A stretch of DNA of 64,000 nt from positions 1,488,001 through 1,552,000 of the forward strand of contig NZ_CP016796.1 in NCBI RefSeq assembly GCF_001895265.1, written 5' to 3'. Both the position numbers and the translations under genes were made by a program. The notes beneath the pieces are model-generated. The model did no database searches. It saw only the letters and a program-made list of their open reading frames with translations, and was not told the DNA's origin. This stretch comes from Francisella uliginis (GTDB taxonomy: Bacteria; Pseudomonadota; Gammaproteobacteria; Francisellales; Francisellaceae). Of this stretch, positions 47,401 to 56,474 are shown piece by piece; position 1 is the stretch's first letter; every line of letters begins with the position of its first letter.

Positions 47401-48720
47401 ATGCCTATAAATCTTTATCATGAAAATGATTATCTAAGACAAAATAACGATATTGCTAAAAAAGAAAACTTCTCGCCTTTTCGTAGAGATTATGCGCGTG
47501 TTGTACACTCTTCATCATTTAGAAGACTACAAGCGAAGACTCAAATATTTCCAAGTTTTGAAAATGACTTTTTTAGAAATCGACTTACTCATTCTTTAGA
47601 AGTAGCCCAAATAGCCAAATCTATAGCAGTTAAACTAAATGCTGAACATGATCTTAACCTTGATTACGACCTTATCGAAACGGCTGCTCTTTGTCATGAT
47701 ATTGGTCACCCTCCTTTTGGACATAATGGTGAGGTTGCCTTAAATAAAAAAATGCACAATTTTGGTGGCTTTGAAAGTAATGCTCAGACACTTCGCTTAA
47801 TTTCTCATACTGCAAAAAAAGATGTTGATCAAAAACAAAGCTTTGGTCTTAACCTAACTTATAGAACTCTTGCAGCAACTATAAAGTATGATAATTTAAT
47901 ACCAAGTGATCTTGAACATCTAACAAAAGGATATTATAACGAAGAGTCTAGACTTGTTGAAGATATCAAACAAAAACTACTAGAGCCATACGATTTAGAG
48001 TCTACAAAAGGTAATTTCAAAACTATTGAATGCTACATTATGGATGTAGCTGATGATATTGCTTATTCTACTTATGATGTCGAAGATGCTCTTAAGGGAG
48101 GATTTATAGATCCGCTATCTATGGCTAGTATTGATGATGGACTTCTTAAGAAGATTTTTAATGCTATGCCATCAGATCTAAAAATATCTAAAGATGAAAT
48201 CAAAAATATCTTAATGAATATTTTCTCCGATTATATAGATTTCAACTCTGATTGTAGAGATATCTATAAAATTTCTAAAAACATTGCGAACAATAGTCTT
48301 TTGCGTACAAAATTAACATCAAAGCTGGTTAATAGCTGTATTCAAAATATTGAAATTGATATTAATCAAAAAGCTCCTATTATCTCTAAAGTTTATCTAA
48401 ATGATGAAATTAGAAAACAGGTTGAAGTCCTAAAAAAATATATTTTATTTAAAATTATAAAATCGCCAAAACTCAATGTTCTAAGATACAGAGGTAGAGA
48501 AATTATTTCTGAAATTTTTGATATTTTGATTAACTCTGATACAAATGAGAGTCTTCTACCAGATGATATTGGTGCTATATTTTATAATACTCATAATGCT
48601 CAAGCCAAAGCTAGAATTATCTGTGACTATATTTCATCAATGACTGATAGATATATAATTGAACTTTATAACCAATTTAAATCAGATCCTTCTTCTATGA
48701 TATTTAAGCCTTTCTCATAA
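47401..48720 (+). CDS. dgt: Deoxyguanosinetriphosphate triphosphohydrolase (dGTPase, HD superfamily)
   Basis: The 439-aa enzyme hydrolyses dNTPs to deoxynucleosides and triphosphate and so trims the dNTP pool. HD-domain ligands are H64 (NRLTHSLEVAQI), H99-D100 (ALCHDIGHPPFGHNGE) and the later Asp in IMDVADDIAYSTYDVEDAL near residue 215. The start FRRDYARVVHSSSFRRLQAKTQIFP is the conserved dGTPase type N-terminus. Its last 17 bp overlap the convergent MFS gene. Confidence 0.92.
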   Translation: MPINLYHENDYLRQNNDIAKKENFSPFRRDYARVVHSSSFRRLQAKTQIFPSFENDFFRNRLTHSLEVAQIAKSIAVKLNAEHDLNLDYDLIETAALCHDIGHPPFGHNGEVALNKKMHNFGGFESNAQTLRLISHTAKKDVDQKQSFGLNLTYRTLAATIKYDNLIPSDLEHLTKGYYNEESRLVEDIKQKLLEPYDLESTKGNFKTIECYIMDVADDIAYSTYDVEDALKGGFIDPLSMASIDDGLLKKIFNAMPSDLKISKDEIKNILMNIFSDYIDFNSDCRDIYKISKNIANNSLLRTKLTSKLVNSCIQNIEIDINQKAPIISKVYLNDEIRKQVEVLKKYILFKIIKSPKLNVLRYRGREIISEIFDILINSDTNESLLPDDIGAIFYNTHNAQAKARIICDYISSMTDRYIIELYNQFKSDPSSMIFKPFS

Positions 48721-49933
48721 AGTAACTAGCTCCACCAATACCTAGTAAAGAAACTGCTCCTGCAACAATTATCATATATATAGGAACCAATAAGCTATTA
48801 GTGGCTGAAATTAGTGATATTGTTAATGCAGGTGCTCCAGCTGAAAATATCAGATATCCTAAATTATAAGATATTCCATAACCTCTACATCTATACTCTA
48901 ATCTAAAGAAGTTAGTTATTATGACATTATATGTTGAAGCAAAGAATCCCATAACTATAGATAATATTATAAAGCAAGCAAAGAAGTCTTTTCCTTCAAT
49001 CATATTTTTATAAAAAACAGGCGTTACAACCATTGAGATTATAATCAAAAAAGCCAACATTTTAGTTTTAGATACATAATCACTAATGAAACCTCCAACT
49101 AGACAGCTTATCGCCATTATTATAGATCCAGTTAACAACATATCAGATAAATCAAATTTAGAAACTATATACATCTGATGAAATGATGGTAAAAATAAAT
49201 ATAACTGTGTAAAAAGCATAGCTATAGCTGCAACAAGAGCTATCCCAATTATTATCTTTGTAATAAATATTCCTCTTGAAGAGGCTTTACCCTGCTCATT
49301 GGCTATAGCTTCTTTAACTTGAGGTAAATCTACAATACTTTTTCTTAAGAAAAATAAAATAAAAGTAAAGCATGCTCCTATAAAGTAGCCGATTCTCCAA
49401 CCATAATCTTGGATAAAAGCTTGACTAGCAAAATGATTTAACAGAAATAAAACTAATGATGTCATCATAATTCCCAAGCTGAGACAACAAAATACCATAC
49501 TTGTTACAAAACCTTGTCTTTTTGGATAGTTTTCAACTATATAAACAACAGATACTGGTATTTCTGCCCCCATTGCTAAGGCTTGGATACAACGAAGAGA
49601 TACAAATAATATAGTTGCTAACACTCCTATACTAGCTATTGTTGGCAGAAACGCTAAAGTTATTGTTGAAAAAAACAATAAAAACATATTTAAACGTAAT
49701 ATAAATGCCCTTCCTTTTTTATCAGCGATATGGCCAAATATCCAGGCTCCAAAAGGTCTAACGATATAGCCAACTATATAAACAAGAAAAACTAATAATG
49801 TATTACTAATAGAGCTACTTTCATCAAAAAACTTACTACCTATCGTCACAGCAAAAACTGAGTATATTGCTAAATCATAATATTCAAAAGCTGCTCCCAA
49901 AGTTGAGAACAGAAGTCGTTTATATTCTTTCAT
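48704..49933 (-). CDS. MFS transporter, metabolite:H+ symporter type
   Basis: The 409-aa facilitator opens with LLFSTLGAAFEYYDLAIYSVFAVTIG, the metabolite:H+ symporter start. It continues with YIVRPFGAWIFGHIADKKGRAFILRL (motif A) and SLRCIQALAMGAEIPVSVVYIVENYPKRQGF. The second half has LVGGFISDYVSKTKM and FFRLEYRCRGYGISYNLGYLIF. The fold is the same as the transporter at 27259-28521, but the two are not close copies. The substrate is unknown. It is separate from the tautomerase gene by 61 bp and may have its own promoter. Confidence 0.78.
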   Translation of the reverse strand: MKEYKRLLFSTLGAAFEYYDLAIYSVFAVTIGSKFFDESSSISNTLLVFLVYIVGYIVRPFGAWIFGHIADKKGRAFILRLNMFLLFFSTITLAFLPTIASIGVLATILFVSLRCIQALAMGAEIPVSVVYIVENYPKRQGFVTSMVFCCLSLGIMMTSLVLFLLNHFASQAFIQDYGWRIGYFIGACFTFILFFLRKSIVDLPQVKEAIANEQGKASSRGIFITKIIIGIALVAAIAMLFTQLYLFLPSFHQMYIVSKFDLSDMLLTGSIIMAISCLVGGFISDYVSKTKMLAFLIIISMVVTPVFYKNMIEGKDFFACFIILSIVMGFFASTYNVIITNFFRLEYRCRGYGISYNLGYLIFSAGAPALTISLISATNSLLVPIYMIIVAGAVSLLGIGGASYFMRKA

Positions 49934-49994
49934 TTAATAGTCTTTTTAGAAATTTTTATATATCTTAATAATAATGCTATAGATATTCAAATAC

Positions 49995-50339
49995 TTAACG
50001 GGCATAAGCTGAAGAAAGCTCAGATATTTCAAGGGTAACAGCATATTTATCCATATTAACGCATTCATTTAATATCTCTAAAATTTTATTTCTCAAATTA
50101 GTTGATAGAGTGTTTAAATGTTCTTGCTTACGCCCTGCTAAAACTTTTATTTGCAGATGAATAAGCTCTTTCTCACTACCACCTGCAACACTACAGTATT
50201 CATAATTATAAACACGACTTTTAAATGATTCTAAGCTTGTTGGCAAACCTTTAGTTAAATATTGCTGTAAGATATCTACTATCTGTTTAGCTAACTCGAT
50301 GTTAAATTTTTTAGGTATTTCTAATACTATATGAGGCAT
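49995..50339 (-). CDS. Tautomerase-superfamily (CHMI-like) protein
   Basis: The 114-aa protein begins MPHIVLEIP. Removal of Met would expose Pro1, the catalytic base of the tautomerase superfamily. The size and the pattern of two beta-alpha-beta repeats fit the 5-carboxymethyl-2-hydroxymuconate isomerase group. These include the SFKSRVYNYEYCSVAGG stretch with an Arg and LIHLQIKVLAGRKQEHLNTL with a C-terminal Arg. No hydroxyphenylacetate pathway genes are nearby, so the substrate is unknown. It starts 3 bp after the MATE gene end and would depend on that now-interrupted transcript. Confidence 0.75.
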   Translation of the reverse strand: MPHIVLEIPKKFNIELAKQIVDILQQYLTKGLPTSLESFKSRVYNYEYCSVAGGSEKELIHLQIKVLAGRKQEHLNTLSTNLRNKILEILNECVNMDKYAVTLEISELSSAYAR

Positions 50340-50342
50340 TTA

Positions 50343-51461
50343 TCAAACTCCTTTATCTAAATATTTTTTTAATGGTGGTAATAAAAACAAGGTTCTTGCT
50401 ATATAGAATAATATCAAAGCTGCCCATAAGCCATAATTTTCAAAAGGCTGGAGTAAAAACACAAAACAAATATAAACTAAAGCAGCTAAAATCATAGCAT
50501 TTCTCATAGCAACAGTTTTTAATAAACCTACAAAAACCCCATCTATCCAAAAGCTAAAACTAGCGACAAGTGGAATTAATATAGAAAACAACATATATTT
50601 ATTTACTTGAACTTTCACATCCTCTAAAGATGTAAATATATTAATTATATGATCTTTAAAACAAGTATAAATAAGGACTAAAACAAAAGTTAATATCAAA
50701 CTCTGTAATAATGTTTTACTAACAACCTCTTTAAAAATGCTTTGATTATTATCCACATAAGCTTGAGCAACTAATGATTCTGTAGTATTAGCTAATGCAT
50801 CAAGAAACATTGCTATAAATAAACTTACTTCTATTAAAATCGTATTAGCAGCTAAAACATTATTACCATATTGCGCTGAAAATATATAAAAGGAGTTCAT
50901 TGATAATAACAAACATAATGAACGTATAAAGATATTAGTATTAAGTTTTAAAAAAGGTATATATTCACTAATTGTAAGATAGTCAAACTTTTTAAGAACT
51001 TGTATTATCAATACTCCTTTGTTCACAAAGAACCTGTAAGTTTTTGTAAATAAAAAAATAGTTGTAAAACAGTATGCAACAACTAAAGAAATAGCGACTC
51101 CTACAACATTATACTGCATAAATACAACCCAAAAAGCACTAGAACTAGTTGCTAAGATCATTAGAATCAAAGAGCTATATAAAACTACTCTTGTCTTACC
51201 AATACCAATAAAAAAACCTAAAAAGATAAAGTTTAATAAAGCGAACCAAAATACATATATCGCAATATTATAAAATCTAACAAATAAGTCTTCTACCCCG
51301 TTACCTGTATGAATTATGCTTAGAACTAAATTTAAGATAGTATGCTTTAGTATAAAAATAATTATTGCAATAATACTGGCAATGATTATCGCTCTTAAAA
51401 CAATGCTAAACATTTTTTCAACATTATTAATATTTTGAGCTATTAATCCAGTCATACTCAT
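50343..51461 (-). pseudogene. MATE transporter, C-terminal fragment of IS-split gene
   Basis: The 372-residue fragment holds about ten of the twelve helices of a MATE/DinF-type multidrug or cation antiporter. It opens with MSMTGLIAQNINNVEKMF, equivalent to the conserved region after helix 2 that reads RM(S/G)TTGL(I/T)AQ in relatives. The ATG used here is the natural Met of that motif, directly next to the IS end, not a real gene start. The missing N-terminal part lies on the other side of the IS (52412-52605). Removing the IS and one ATT copy restores one frame. Activity of the fragment alone is unlikely. Confidence 0.85.
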
Positions 51462-51462
51462 T

Positions 51463-52411
51463 AGACCTCTTGCGAAATACTACTTCAGAGGCATTTTATT
51501 TCTAAGTAGGTATTTTCTTTTTAGAATCCGTTTTGTAAATTAACTATTCCAGCCACTAAATTAAACCTAAGATTAGCTTTTTTACCAAAACTTCTATAGG
51601 TTTCACCCAGTATACGAAACTTTTTAATTTCTGCAATTTTATGCTCAACATAAATCCTAATCTTACTAAGCCATTTATTATAATTCTTCTGCTCTATACT
51701 TAAAGAACCTCCTTTGGGCTTTTTATAGGGGAGTTTTACTTTAGTAGATTCATTTTGAATACCTTGGTAGCCATTGTCACAATATTTATCAACATCACGA
51801 GCTAATTTATCTGATTTTCTGCGAACAGTTATATCATGAACACTGCCTGGATAAACCTTCGAAACATTAACTATTTGACCTGCTTCACTGATAGCTATTT
51901 CTACTTTCTGTGTATGGCTTTTTTTCTTCCCTGAATAGTTAGCCTTTCTTCGTTTTAATTTCTTAGGTCTCTGGATTGGCTGTTCTGTTGCATCTATTAA
52001 AAGTCTTTCTACTTTTTGATTAGTCATGCTTCTATCTTTTTTTATATGTATTTCTTTAACTAGTAGTAACTCTACTCGTCTAATTAGGCGATTTACATTT
52101 GATTCATCTAATCCTATCAAGTAGCCTAAAAATTCTTGTGTCATATAGCAACGATAATATATTAAAACTAACAATAATCTATCTGCATGATTATCAACTT
52201 TTGGCTTTCTGCCAATCCTTGGAAATCCTTCATCTAAGGATTTTGAGGCATCGGTTAAGATTTTATTGAAATGTTTTAGTTTTAAACCTGTTAGTTTTCT
52301 AAATATTCTGGCTTTCTTTGACAATATTGCGTAGCTTATTTGCATTTTTATGGATCTCTTAAGCAATCTTTCTATATATATGGTGAATAATTAGTATTTC
52401 GCAAGAGGTCT
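51463..52411 (-). mobile_element. IS5-family insertion sequence
   Basis: The 949-bp element has near-perfect ends AGACCTCTTGCGAAATACT (51463-51481) and the complement AGTATTTCGCAAGAGGTCT (52393-52411). It is flanked by the direct repeat ATT (51460-51462 and 52412-52414), a 3-bp duplication as in the ISL2-type IS5 elements. A TA duplication would also fit the bases. The 3-bp reading is favoured because it restores the MATE motif FFRMSMTGLIAQ. It carries one transposase gene. Confidence 0.9.
51521..52366 (-). CDS. IS5-family transposase (DDE_Tnp_4 type)
   Basis: The 281-aa transposase has an N-terminal helix-turn-helix part (FLGYLIGLDESNVNRLIRRVE, about residues 80-100). The DDE domain follows, with the first Asp in ERLLIDATEQPIQRPK near 127. 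A basic stretch NYSGKKKSHTQKVEI comes next, the second Asp in DKYCDNGYQGI near 195, and Glu in RIYVEHKIAEIKKFRIL near 240. The frame is intact. The likely true start is the inner Met at 52345 (MQISYAILSKKAR), because the first seven codons lie near the element end. It may be active. Confidence 0.9.
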   Translation of the reverse strand: MLKRSIKMQISYAILSKKARIFRKLTGLKLKHFNKILTDASKSLDEGFPRIGRKPKVDNHADRLLLVLIYYRCYMTQEFLGYLIGLDESNVNRLIRRVELLLVKEIHIKKDRSMTNQKVERLLIDATEQPIQRPKKLKRRKANYSGKKKSHTQKVEIAISEAGQIVNVSKVYPGSVHDITVRRKSDKLARDVDKYCDNGYQGIQNESTKVKLPYKKPKGGSLSIEQKNYNKWLSKIRIYVEHKIAEIKKFRILGETYRSFGKKANLRFNLVAGIVNLQNGF

Positions 52412-52605
52412 ATTCTAAAAAAAGCAAAAAGTAAACAGATCACATTTAAAATAGAAACCCCTAACCCTATCGCTGCTAAATAACTACTATCATTAAGATG
52501 TCCAATAAGGGCTGTATTAACAATACCTATCATAGGCAAAACTAAGTTAGAAAATATTAGTGGCAGAGATAGTAAAAATATTTTTTTGTGCATCTGTATA
52601 GTCAA
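52372..52605 (-). pseudogene. MATE transporter, N-terminal fragment of IS-split gene
   Basis: From 52605 the frame encodes the first 64 or so residues of a MATE protein. They include HKKIFLLSLPLIFSNLVLPMIGIVNTALIGHL, with the conserved NTALIGHL(N) loop, and the second helix ending LLFAFFR. It then runs into the IS5-family element and ends in IS-derived codons (DLLRNTNYSPYI). Together with 50343-51461 it makes a complete MATE gene of about 435 codons. The presence of all pieces shows simple disruption without deletion. Confidence 0.88.
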
Positions 52606-52904
52606 AAAATATAAATAAATAAAGATTATAACAGCTATAAATCACTACGTAATTATTTATCAAAATCTAATAAGTCCTATTAAATTTTGCATATATTCAC
52701 AATCATAACTTTAAGTTATTATTAAGCCCACTAAAGACAAAATAAACCTTTTATAACAAATAGTAAAAGTTTCATTTAGTGAAATCATAATAAAACGCTA
52801 TTTTAAGTTTTTTTGTTTGCTAATAATATTTTTACATTCATATAATTAAAATAAGAAACAAAATATCTTAAATTCTTAGTATAACTTCATAAGGAGAATA
52901 ACTC
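52606..52904. other. Divergent upstream region of chiA and the split MATE gene
   Basis: This 299-bp AT-rich region separates the start of the disrupted MATE gene (minus) from chiA (plus), so it should contain both promoters. It ends with the strong chiA ribosome site AAGGAG. No gene or recognisable operator is visible. Confidence 0.35.
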
Positions 52905-55343
52905 ATGAAAAATAAACTAAAGTTAACACCAACTATGATATGTGCTTTAATAGGTATAGGATCTTTTTCAATGGCTAATGCTACTGAGGCATGGTCTACT
53001 AATGATCTATCATCATATGTCGCAGGGTCCACTGTTACTGATAATGGTAAAACATACAAATGTAAAGGCTGGCCTGCTTCAGGATGGTGCCAAATAGCTG
53101 CTTACAAGCCAAGTGGAACTTATGGTAGTGATGCTTGGGATGTTGTTGGCAATGATCCAACTCCAACTCCAACTCCAACTCCAACTCCAACTCCAACTCC
53201 AACTCCAACTCCAACTCCAACTCCAACTCCAACTCCAACTCCAACTCCAACTCCAACTCCAACTCCAACTCCAGGCGACTCAGTTAAAGAGTGGGATGCT
53301 AATACTGTTTATAACCCAAGTGATAGTAGTAAGCCATCTCAAGCAATATATGATGGCAACTTATATACAGCTAAATGGTGGACGCGAGGCGAAAATCCTA
53401 GTAATTCAGGACAATGGGGAGTTTGGAAAAATGAAGGTCCTGTTGCAGAACAAGGTAAAGGTACTGTATCTATTGTTCTTCCTGCTAAACCTAGCTATAT
53501 TACTGAAGGTAAATTAGCAGATGTACAAATTCTTAAAAATGGTGTAAAAGTTGCAGAAGCTAAAGATGCTCAATGGGGATCTACTACAAATCTAGAAGTA
53601 GCTGTCGGCGATAGTTCTGATCTTACAATAAGTGTACCGGCTATTGATGGTGCTCTAGGATCAGCAAGCCCTGCTTCTTTCACTCTTGTTAAGGATGCAT
53701 CACAAACTGTATCAATTGAATACTCGGCACCAAAACCTGCGGAAGAAGGCTCTGTCAAAATCAATACAGATATTAATGGTGTTACTGCAAATACTACTAC
53801 ATCATATACACTTACTGACTTAGATGGAAATGTTATCAGTAGCGGTAATCTTGAAATAAACAAACCTCTTACATTAGATCATATTCCATCATCTGAAAAT
53901 GGAGTTGCTTATACTCTAACTTTAGGTGGTTTCACTACAAATGGATATAACTATACTCCTGTTAAAACTTATTCAGTAGTTGTTCGTAATTTCAACACAT
54001 CAAGTATTGATGTTAACTTTGATAAAAAAGCTATACCTACAGAAAATGTATCTATTTCTGTAGATGGATTGCCAGAAGGCAAAGATACAACTCTAACTTT
54101 ATCTAATGATAAAGGTGATATTAAAGAAGTTGTGCTAAATAGTAACTCTCCAGTGGCTGTTGAATTACCAAAAGACGGCGCTGTGTGGACTGCTACTATT
54201 GCTGCTATGGCTGGGTATACACTTTCTGTATCTCCATCTTCTTTCTCAGCAAATCAAGATAGTCAACAGCTAGCTGTAAAAGTCACAGAAAATACTTCAT
54301 CTGATAGTAACTGGCCAAATAGAGTTGTTGTTGGTTATGTTAGAGGATATGATGCTCCGTGGCAAACACAGCCTAATACAACTAATCATATGATATCTGA
54401 AGCACTTCATCATGGTTACAATGTATTAGTATATTCATTTATTGGTCAAAATGATGATGGAACTGTATTCTTTGATAGTGACTTTGAAGTTGATGGTATG
54501 AAGCTAGAATGGGATAAATCATTATTAGCAGATTTACCAAATCAAATGAAAACTATTCACCAAAATAACGGTATTGCCTTAGTCGCTATTGGCGGCGGAG
54601 TTAACTTCTTTATGCCTGATATGAGTGGTGATAAAGCTGTATCAGCTGGTAAGGCTATGGGTAAATTCATTGCTGAACATAACTTTGATGGCTTAGATAT
54701 TGATGTTGAGCATCCAGTAGGATCAGCTAAAGATGATGATAACTTCTTACGTTATATCGAAGCTACAAGAGCTGAATATAAGAAGATAACAGGTAAAGAT
54801 ATGTTCCTAACTGCTGCACCTCAAATAAGTGGCTGGTATGGTTCTGGACAATGGGCTAGTGGTTACGCCAAGTTTGCTGAACCATTCTATACTCAGGACT
54901 TTATGAATAAAATACATTTTGATGCCGTATTTATACAAACATATAATCAGTATGGCGGTGCAATCTTTGATGGTAAAAAAGGTCAAGATGTAGGTTTCTT
55001 AAGCATGACATTTAAGTTATTAGGCCAAGAAGCTCAAAAATCTATGCCTGGATTAACAGATCAAAACTTAACAATACCTTCAAATACGAAAATTGTTCTT
55101 GGAGTACCTAACTATAGAGGTCCTTCAGTTACAGATGCCCAATATAAACAAGGTCTATGTTTAGCAGATGCTTCTTGTTCAGGTTCTGGCTTATACCATC
55201 CAACTGATATCACTACAGATATTACAAACGGCGGTCTTGGTAATTATGAGCAATATGGTGGTTTAATGACTTGGATCATGAACTCTGATTCTTATCAAGG
55301 ATGGACATGGGTTGATGGCGTCAAAAATGTAGCTTATAACTAA
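52905..55343 (+). CDS. chiA: Secreted GH18 chitinase with two chitin-binding modules
   Basis: The 812-aa enzyme hydrolyses chitin. A signal peptide (about residues 1-26) follows a strong AAGGAG site. Module 1 (about 28-80, AWSTNDLSSYVAGSTV, KCKGWPASGWC) and module 2 (about 128-180, EWDANTVYNPS, YTAKWWTRGENPSNSGQWGVW) are carbohydrate-binding type 5/12. Between them lies a linker of nineteen Pro-Thr pairs. A beta-rich region of three repeat-like domains (190-460) leads to the GH18 barrel, with the catalytic DGLDIDVE motif near residue 597. Substrate-site aromatics include AAPQISGW. Homologues in Francisella are secreted chitinases. The linker DNA can change length in frame. Confidence 0.93.
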   Translation: MKNKLKLTPTMICALIGIGSFSMANATEAWSTNDLSSYVAGSTVTDNGKTYKCKGWPASGWCQIAAYKPSGTYGSDAWDVVGNDPTPTPTPTPTPTPTPTPTPTPTPTPTPTPTPTPTPTPTPGDSVKEWDANTVYNPSDSSKPSQAIYDGNLYTAKWWTRGENPSNSGQWGVWKNEGPVAEQGKGTVSIVLPAKPSYITEGKLADVQILKNGVKVAEAKDAQWGSTTNLEVAVGDSSDLTISVPAIDGALGSASPASFTLVKDASQTVSIEYSAPKPAEEGSVKINTDINGVTANTTTSYTLTDLDGNVISSGNLEINKPLTLDHIPSSENGVAYTLTLGGFTTNGYNYTPVKTYSVVVRNFNTSSIDVNFDKKAIPTENVSISVDGLPEGKDTTLTLSNDKGDIKEVVLNSNSPVAVELPKDGAVWTATIAAMAGYTLSVSPSSFSANQDSQQLAVKVTENTSSDSNWPNRVVVGYVRGYDAPWQTQPNTTNHMISEALHHGYNVLVYSFIGQNDDGTVFFDSDFEVDGMKLEWDKSLLADLPNQMKTIHQNNGIALVAIGGGVNFFMPDMSGDKAVSAGKAMGKFIAEHNFDGLDIDVEHPVGSAKDDDNFLRYIEATRAEYKKITGKDMFLTAAPQISGWYGSGQWASGYAKFAEPFYTQDFMNKIHFDAVFIQTYNQYGGAIFDGKKGQDVGFLSMTFKLLGQEAQKSMPGLTDQNLTIPSNTKIVLGVPNYRGPSVTDAQYKQGLCLADASCSGSGLYHPTDITTDITNGGLGNYEQYGGLMTWIMNSDSYQGWTWVDGVKNVAYN
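53157..53270 (+). repeat. Hexanucleotide tandem repeat (CCAACT)19 in the chitinase linker
   Basis: Nineteen perfect copies of CCAACT encode a (Pro-Thr)19 linker between the two chitin-binding modules. The unit is a multiple of three, so gain or loss of units changes linker length without switching the gene off. The perfection of the array suggests an active slippage site and a useful strain marker. It also creates long open frames in other phases (Leu-Gln and Glu-Leu runs), which are not genes. Confidence 0.97.
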
Positions 55344-55634
55344 AATTCCAAACTTTCTAACATTTGTCTTATATCTCTTTTTTAATAAACTTATAATTAT
55401 CAAATTTATCTATATTTTACAATGTTCAAAGTACTACTTAATCAAGCTTAGCGGAGTGACGTACTACATTTAATGATTTAAACTATATATTTTAGATTTT
55501 AAATTAATTTTTTCATCTAAAGCTTTTTTGGAAAATCTAGAAAAAACAAAGATAATGTAAAATACTAAAATAAATTTAGCACCTCACTTTATGTGTAAAC
55601 TAAGAATATATGTAAAAGGCTTTTACTATTAATT
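55344..55634. other. Convergent intergenic region chiA-upp
   Basis: The 291-bp region lies between the ends of chiA and upp. A short hairpin GTAAAAGGCTTTTAC at about 55611-55625 sits next to the upp stop and may end the upp transcript, but no T-run follows on that strand. No open frame of note is seen. Confidence 0.35.
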
Positions 55635-56264
55635 CTATTTGGTTCCAAATATTTTATCTCCAGCATCTCCAAGACCAGGGATGATATATTTCTTTTCATT
55701 TAAATGACTATCTATTGATGCTGTATATAATTCAACATCAGGATGAACTTGTTCTAATGCTTGTATTCCTTCAGGAGCAGCCACTAAAACAATAATCTTA
55801 ATATTTTTTGAACCTGCTTTTTTCAACAAAGCAACAGTCTCTATCATTGAACCACCTGTTGCTAACATAGGATCCACAATAAGAGCTAATCTCTCGTCAA
55901 GCTTATCGCAAAGCTTTGAAAAATATGGTATTGGCTGAGCCGTCTCTTCATCTCTATACATCCCAACCATACTTACTTTAGCTGCTGGAATATGCTCAAA
56001 AACGCCATCCATCATACCCAGACCTGCTCGCAAAATAGGAACTACCGTTAGCTTTTTACCTTTTATTTGCTCTACTTCGATATTATTACCTTGCCAACCT
56101 AATATCTGTATTTTTTCTAAATCAAAACTTGATGTTACTTCATAAGTTAAAAGACTTGTAATCTCTTTAGTTAATCTTCTAAACTCTTGTGTACTTATTC
56201 CAGCAGCTCTCATAAGGCCAAGTTTATGCTGAACCATCGGGTGCTTAACTTCTACTATTTTCAT
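55635..56264 (-). CDS. upp: Uracil phosphoribosyltransferase
   Basis: Upp makes UMP from uracil and PRPP in pyrimidine salvage. The 209-aa protein is full length. It has [23 protein letters not shown] near residues 70-92, the PRPP-binding loop [19 protein letters not shown] near 130, and the uracil-binding C-terminal [15 protein letters not shown]. Together with cdd it completes the route from cytidine or uracil toward UMP. It is divergent from pdpA across 210 bp. Confidence 0.96.
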   Translation of the reverse strand: MKIVEVKHPMVQHKLGLMRAAGISTQEFRRLTKEITSLLTYEVTSSFDLEKIQILGWQGNNIEVEQIKGKKLTVVPILRAGLGMMDGVFEHIPAAKVSMVGMYRDEETAQPIPYFSKLCDKLDERLALIVDPMLATGGSMIETVALLKKAGSKNIKIIVLVAAPEGIQALEQVHPDVELYTASIDSHLNEKKYIIPGLGDAGDKIFGTK

Positions 56265-56474
56265 AAATCTTAAAACTAAAAATTCAAACTAGCTAATTAT
56301 ATCAAAAAAGCATTATGGACAGAAAGACTAAATAAACTAACTTTTAGCTTTTATAAATATAAATTTTCTTATTAAGAATACTAGCCATACATTAGAAAAT
56401 GTATATCTGCATATTTAGTTTTATCTCCTAAACAAAATATTTTATAATGATAAAATCATATCAAATATTATATA

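Noticed and set aside
53157-53270. Phase variation by the hexanucleotide array
   Set aside because: The unit is six bases, so slippage cannot shift the frame. Only linker length can vary.
53035-53517. Open frames on both strands with Leu-Gln or Glu-Leu runs
   Set aside because: They are by-products of the CCAACT repeat inside the chitinase gene.
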